From assembly GCA_027297825.1 (NCBI GenBank), contig JAPUHH010000190.1, positions 1 through 19,321 on the forward strand: DNA of 19,321 bases, given 5' to 3'. A model generated the notes under the pieces. The model worked only from the letters and a program-made list of their open reading frames with translations. It searched no databases and had not been told where the DNA came from. Below are positions 16,744-19,321 of this stretch, piece after piece. The translations under genes and the position numbers were made by a program. This stretch comes from Gammaproteobacteria bacterium (GTDB lineage Bacteria; Pseudomonadota; Gammaproteobacteria; UBA4575). Numbering within the stretch: the first letter of the stretch is position 1; every line of letters begins with the position of its first letter.

Positions 16744-16882
16744 TGGAATAACACAGATATTCCATAAGGATTAATGACTCTAGTTAGTGTGACTATACGC
16801 TTAATTTATAATGATGTGCAGTGCTTATCATGCGTAAAATTTGACCGCTTACCCCAACCTATTGAAAACAAATGGTTATTCA

Positions 16883-17530
16883 TCATTTAGCCTGCGGCTT
16901 TTTCTCGCGCTTGTCTAATACACTATCAATTAAACCGTACTCCTCAGCCTCGACACTATTTAAAAAGTGATCTCGTTCCGTGTCTTGAGCAATTTGCTCT
17001 ACCGGCTTTCCGGTATGATGCGCTAATATGATATTCAATTCTTCGCGAATTTTTAATATCTCTCGCGCATGAATATCAACGTCGGACGCTTGGCCTTGGA
17101 ACCCACCTAATGGCTGGAGAATCATGACGCGTGAATGTGGCAATGCATAGCGTTTGTCTTGCGCGCCACCGGCTAACAATAGGGCGCCCATGCTTGCGGC
17201 TTGCCCTATACATAAGGTGCTTACATCCGGACTGGTAAATTGCATGGTGTCGTAAATCGCCATGCCTGCACTAATTGATCCACCTGGCGAATTAATATAA
17301 ATAGAAATATCTTTATCAGGATTTTCAGATTCTAGATATAGCAGTTGTGCGACAACCAAATTCGCCATTTGATCTTCTATTGTGCCGACGATAAAAATAA
17401 CTCGCTCTTTTAATAAGCGCGAATAAATATCATACGCTCTTTCACCACGCGCAGTTTGCTCTACCACCATCGGCACAAGATTTAATGCCTGCGTGTTCTG
17501 AGCTCCGGAGTTCGATTGCATATTTCCCAT
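16883..17530 (-). CDS. clpP: ClpP protease subunit lacking the catalytic histidine
   Basis: This 215-residue protein is ClpP over its whole length: YDIYSRLLKERVIF, the oxyanion segment INSPGGSISAG, nucleophile Ser113 in GQAASMGA, and Asp187 in DTERDHF. The catalytic His in MIHQPLGG is replaced: residue 138 is Leu (codon CTC, 17119-17117) in MILQPLGG. The distances from Ser113 to 138 (25) and to 187 (74) equal those of the E. coli triad, so the position is certain. CTC is one base from CAC. A Ser peptidase without the His should be essentially inactive, though it could still assemble and bind ClpX. I choose ATG 17530: AGGTGG lies 5 bases upstream, whereas the in-frame GTG at 17539 overlaps that site. 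It follows tig closely and is probably co-transcribed. A sequence error is possible. Confidence 0.93.
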   Translation of the reverse strand: MGNMQSNSGAQNTQALNLVPMVVEQTARGERAYDIYSRLLKERVIFIVGTIEDQMANLVVAQLLYLESENPDKDISIYINSPGGSISAGMAIYDTMQFTSPDVSTLCIGQAASMGALLLAGGAQDKRYALPHSRVMILQPLGGFQGQASDVDIHAREILKIREELNIILAHHTGKPVEQIAQDTERDHFLNSVEAEEYGLIDSVLDKREKKPQAK

Positions 17531-17553
17531 ATTAGCCACCTATTTAGAAAGTT

Positions 17554-18846
17554 TTAAACTTGCTTGTTTACAAATTCGTCGAAGGTAAATGATTTAGAAG
17601 TTTTCTTAGCTTGATTAAGCACCCAGTCTACCACTTGCTCTTCCATTACCAACGATTCAACGCTCGCCATCGCCTGCACATTATTTCTATAGTACTGAAT
17701 CACTTCTTCTGGCTGATTGTAACTGGATGCAATCATGTTTAGCTGATCAGTGACTTTGTCGCTATCCAACTGCAGTTCATTTTTCTGCACGATCTCACCA
17801 ATAATTAAGCCTAGTGATATTCTTCGTTTTGCTTCCTCTTCAAACAAAGAGTCGGGCAATTTCGATTCGTCCTTCACTTTAATTTCATTCATGCTTTGTT
17901 TGCGAAGCGCTTCGATTTCCTGTTTTACCAAAGCATTAGGAATCTCAAATTCGTTGGTGTCAAATAGAGACTGCATAACTCGGCCCTTCACAAATGCTTT
18001 CTTACGCTGCTCAAGCTCTACACTCATATTGCTTTTAAGCTGTTCTTTCAAAGCATCTAAGTTGCCATCTTCTATACCAAATTCTTTAACAAAATCTTCA
18101 TCAAGTGCTGGTAATTCACCTGCTTCAACTTTTTTCACTTTAATGACAAAAGTCGCTACTTTTTCAGCCAAGTCTTTTTGCATGTAATCCTTCGGAAAAG
18201 TTACCTCAAACGACTTTTCTTCATCTTTTATTACGTCAAAAAGCTGCTCTTCAAACTCTGGTAACAAGGAACCACTGCCTAATACAATAGGGAAATCATC
18301 TTGGCTCCCACCTTCAAAAAATTCTCCCTCTATCGAACCTTTGAAATCGATAGTCACTTGATCATCTTTTTTTGCCTTACGCGCGATCTCATTCCACTTC
18401 ATCTTTGGTGCACGCAACTTATCTAGCATGCTATTAATATCGCTTTCCGCTATCTCTACTTCTGCAATCGCGATCTCAACTTCACTGATGTCGGCTAAAT
18501 TAATTTCCGGATACACTTCGAACGTGGCAATGTATTTCAAATCCTGATCGGCCTCTAAATTTAATGGCTCGATCTGAGGACTACCCGCGGGGCGCAATTT
18601 TTCTTGCTGAATAGCTTCTTGATAGGTCGACTGCATGGTATCCGCGACAACCTCTTGGAATATCTGCTTGCCAAACCGTTGCGTGACCACACGCATAGGA
18701 ACTTTCCCAGGCCGAAATCCTGAAATCTTCACCTCTCGGCTCATTCTTTGTAATCTTTGCTGCATCGCAGAGCTTACTTTTTCAGCCGGTACTTCTATCG
18801 TCATCTTGCGCTCTAATGCGCCGGTCGTTTCTAGAGAGACTTGCAT
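17554..18846 (-). CDS. tig: Trigger factor, ribosome-associated chaperone
   Basis: This 430-residue protein binds the ribosome exit tunnel and shields nascent chains. The N-terminal ribosome-binding domain (1-115) carries the signature GFRPGKVP (43-50), where the FRK-type loop contacts the ribosome. A PPIase (FKBP-like) domain follows at about 150-245, with VTIDFKGSIEGEFFEGG and PEFEEQL. The helical C-terminal chaperone domain (about 250-430) comes last. Length matches E. coli (432). No Shine-Dalgarno sequence precedes the ATG; a perfect 12-bp palindrome ends 9 bases upstream of it instead. It heads the tig-clpP pair, with clpP beginning about two dozen bases after its stop. Confidence 0.97.
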   Translation of the reverse strand: MQVSLETTGALERKMTIEVPAEKVSSAMQQRLQRMSREVKISGFRPGKVPMRVVTQRFGKQIFQEVVADTMQSTYQEAIQQEKLRPAGSPQIEPLNLEADQDLKYIATFEVYPEINLADISEVEIAIAEVEIAESDINSMLDKLRAPKMKWNEIARKAKKDDQVTIDFKGSIEGEFFEGGSQDDFPIVLGSGSLLPEFEEQLFDVIKDEEKSFEVTFPKDYMQKDLAEKVATFVIKVKKVEAGELPALDEDFVKEFGIEDGNLDALKEQLKSNMSVELEQRKKAFVKGRVMQSLFDTNEFEIPNALVKQEIEALRKQSMNEIKVKDESKLPDSLFEEEAKRRISLGLIIGEIVQKNELQLDSDKVTDQLNMIASSYNQPEEVIQYYRNNVQAMASVESLVMEEQVVDWVLNQAKKTSKSFTFDEFVNKQV

Positions 18847-18854
18847 AATAGTTG

Positions 18855-18866
18855 TTTTACGTAAAA
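18855..18866. promoter_or_regulatory. 12-bp palindrome upstream of tig
   Basis: TTTTACGTAAAA is a perfect palindrome whose near edge is 8 bases before the tig start codon, where a ribosome-binding site would be expected. It may be an operator. In RNA it cannot fold on itself with a proper loop. AT-rich stretches just upstream (TTTATAAACGATATAAC on the minus strand) could hold a -10 box, but no convincing -35 is visible. Confidence 0.3.
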
Positions 18867-19018
18867 TGATGTTGTTATATCGTTTATAAAGTCGGAATAT
18901 GTACAGATCCTAGCCAGTGATCATTAACGAAATGCCACTAAAACGCACCACCGTTGTTTATCCGGCTCTATTCTTTAGTGCTAAATCGTATTTATTGCTG
19001 CGCAATCGTTCTACTCAA

Positions 19019-19054
19019 TCCTTGCTAGTTATCATCCATCGTGCCTACTGCACA
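19019..19054 (-). repeat. Degenerate 36-nt repeat, copy A
   Basis: Plus-strand core CCATCGTGCCTACTGCACA follows TTGCT 19 bases earlier. It is identical to copy B at 26 of 36 positions and to copy C at 23 of 36, without gaps. It lies in the tRNA-Leu to tig spacer. Confidence 0.4.
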
Positions 19055-19111
19055 AAATTTTCAGTTTTGTTCAACACACATTCTGTCTACCTCAATTATT
19101 GTGCAAAGTAA

Positions 19112-19147
19112 TCTGTGCTCGCTATAGCCCATCGTGCTTAATACACA
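19112..19147 (-). repeat. Degenerate 36-nt repeat, copy B
   Basis: The core is CCATCGTGCTTAATACACA on the plus strand. It starts 93 bases after copy A and matches copy C at 24 of 36 positions. The shared frame is TC-N-GTGCT, then ATCGTGCT after 19 bases, then TACACA. Confidence 0.4.
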
Positions 19148-19192
19148 TTATTTCCAGTTTCATTCATGCTAAATCATATGCAACTGTAGCTA

Positions 19193-19228
19193 TCCGTACT
19201 AACGATAATCTATCGTACTCATTACATA
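19193..19228 (-). repeat. Degenerate 36-nt repeat, copy C
   Basis: The core is CTATCGTACTCATTACATA on the plus strand. It starts 81 bases after copy B and keeps the 19-base step between its two GTACT elements. Related fragments ending in GTGCAAA occur at about 19079-19108 and 19260-19289. The rest of the 447-base spacer (18847-19293) has no convincing gene. Confidence 0.4.
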
Positions 19229-19293
19229 TATCATGCATGTATATCCATGCTAGACCCACCAACTCTGATTACATCATTATCGTGCAAAACTTT

Positions 19294-19321
19294 TGGTGCG
19301 AAAGGAGAGACTCGAACTCTC
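19294..19321 (-). tRNA. tRNA 3' end, probably tRNA-Leu (cut by window edge)
   Basis: On the minus strand the last 28 bases of a tRNA are visible: T arm GAGAG-TTCGAGT-CTCTC, acceptor 3' strand CTTTCGC, discriminator A and encoded CCA. The implied 5' acceptor GCGAAAG and the TTCGAGT loop fit class II tRNA-Leu, which also precedes tig in related genomes as I recall. The anticodon is outside the window, so the isotype is inferred. Confidence 0.8.

Noticed and set aside
16745..16763. 6-bp hairpin upstream of the clpX promoter as a terminator
   Set aside because: The stem is short and AT-rich, and no T tract follows on the minus strand.
17531..17539. GTG at 17539 as the clpP start
   Set aside because: It sits inside the AGGTGG that serves as ribosome-binding site for the ATG at 17530, and has no site of its own.
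17750..18187. 145-codon plus-strand open frame within tig
   Set aside because: It is antisense to the trigger factor coding sequence; the Ser-rich composition is typical of a mirror frame.
18917..19111. 64-codon plus-strand open frame in the tig upstream spacer
   Set aside because: There is no ribosome-binding site, no recognisable domain and a composition like the surrounding spacer; the degenerate repeats run through it.
19019..19293. Spaced repeats upstream of tig as a CRISPR array
   Set aside because: Copies are only 64-72% identical, the spacing is uneven (93 and 81 bases), and no cas gene is present.

Overview
The window looks like chromosomal core DNA of a gammaproteobacterium with moderate GC content. 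The support is the gene order tRNA-Leu – tig – clpP – clpX – lon – hupB – tRNA-Val – tRNA-Asp – ppiD, followed by fabI and a peptide-type ABC transporter. Pseudomonas has the same neighbourhood, and Legionella has much of it (from memory, not searched). I cannot fix the genus. A Legionellales-like or other lower-GC lineage would fit. I see no phage, insertion sequence or CRISPR array.

Layout from left to right. (1) 1-1277, plus strand: the end of a PP2C-type Ser/Thr phosphatase and a two-FHA-domain protein, a phospho-signalling pair. (2) 1312-7578, minus strand: a four-gene oligopeptide/Npp/Yej-type ABC transporter operon, with solute-binding lipoprotein, two permeases and a double ATPase. 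The first permease gene carries an in-frame TAA 56 codons before its natural end. (3) 7579-7724: a divergent promoter region with a perfect 8-bp inverted repeat placed between the two -10 boxes. (4) 7725-8510, plus strand: fabI. It converges on a SLC1/DAACS-type symporter gene (8701-9966, minus) across a spacer that looks like a degenerate dispersed repeat. (5) 10013-18846, minus strand: the protein-quality-control cluster ppiD, tRNA-Asp, tRNA-Val, hupB, lon, clpX, clpP and tig. (6) 18847-19293: a spacer with degenerate repeats. (7) 19294-19321: the 3' end of a class II tRNA, probably Leu.

In the right half, trigger factor receives nascent chains, ClpXP and Lon degrade misfolded or tagged proteins, and PpiD acts on exported proteins at the periplasmic face of the inner membrane. 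Candidate heat-shock (sigma32-type) promoters precede both lon and clpX, with identical 14-nt spacers.

The most notable observations are two single-base lesions in otherwise intact conserved genes. ClpP has Leu (CTC) where the catalytic His (CAC/CAT) belongs, while its Ser and Asp are kept. The transporter permease has a premature TAA. Either these are sequence errors, or the cell has lost ClpP peptidase activity and a peptide importer. No clearly new multi-gene system is visible. The 36-nt degenerate repeats between tRNA-Leu and tig, and the inverted repeat shared by fabI and the transporter, are the best candidates for undescribed regulatory structure.
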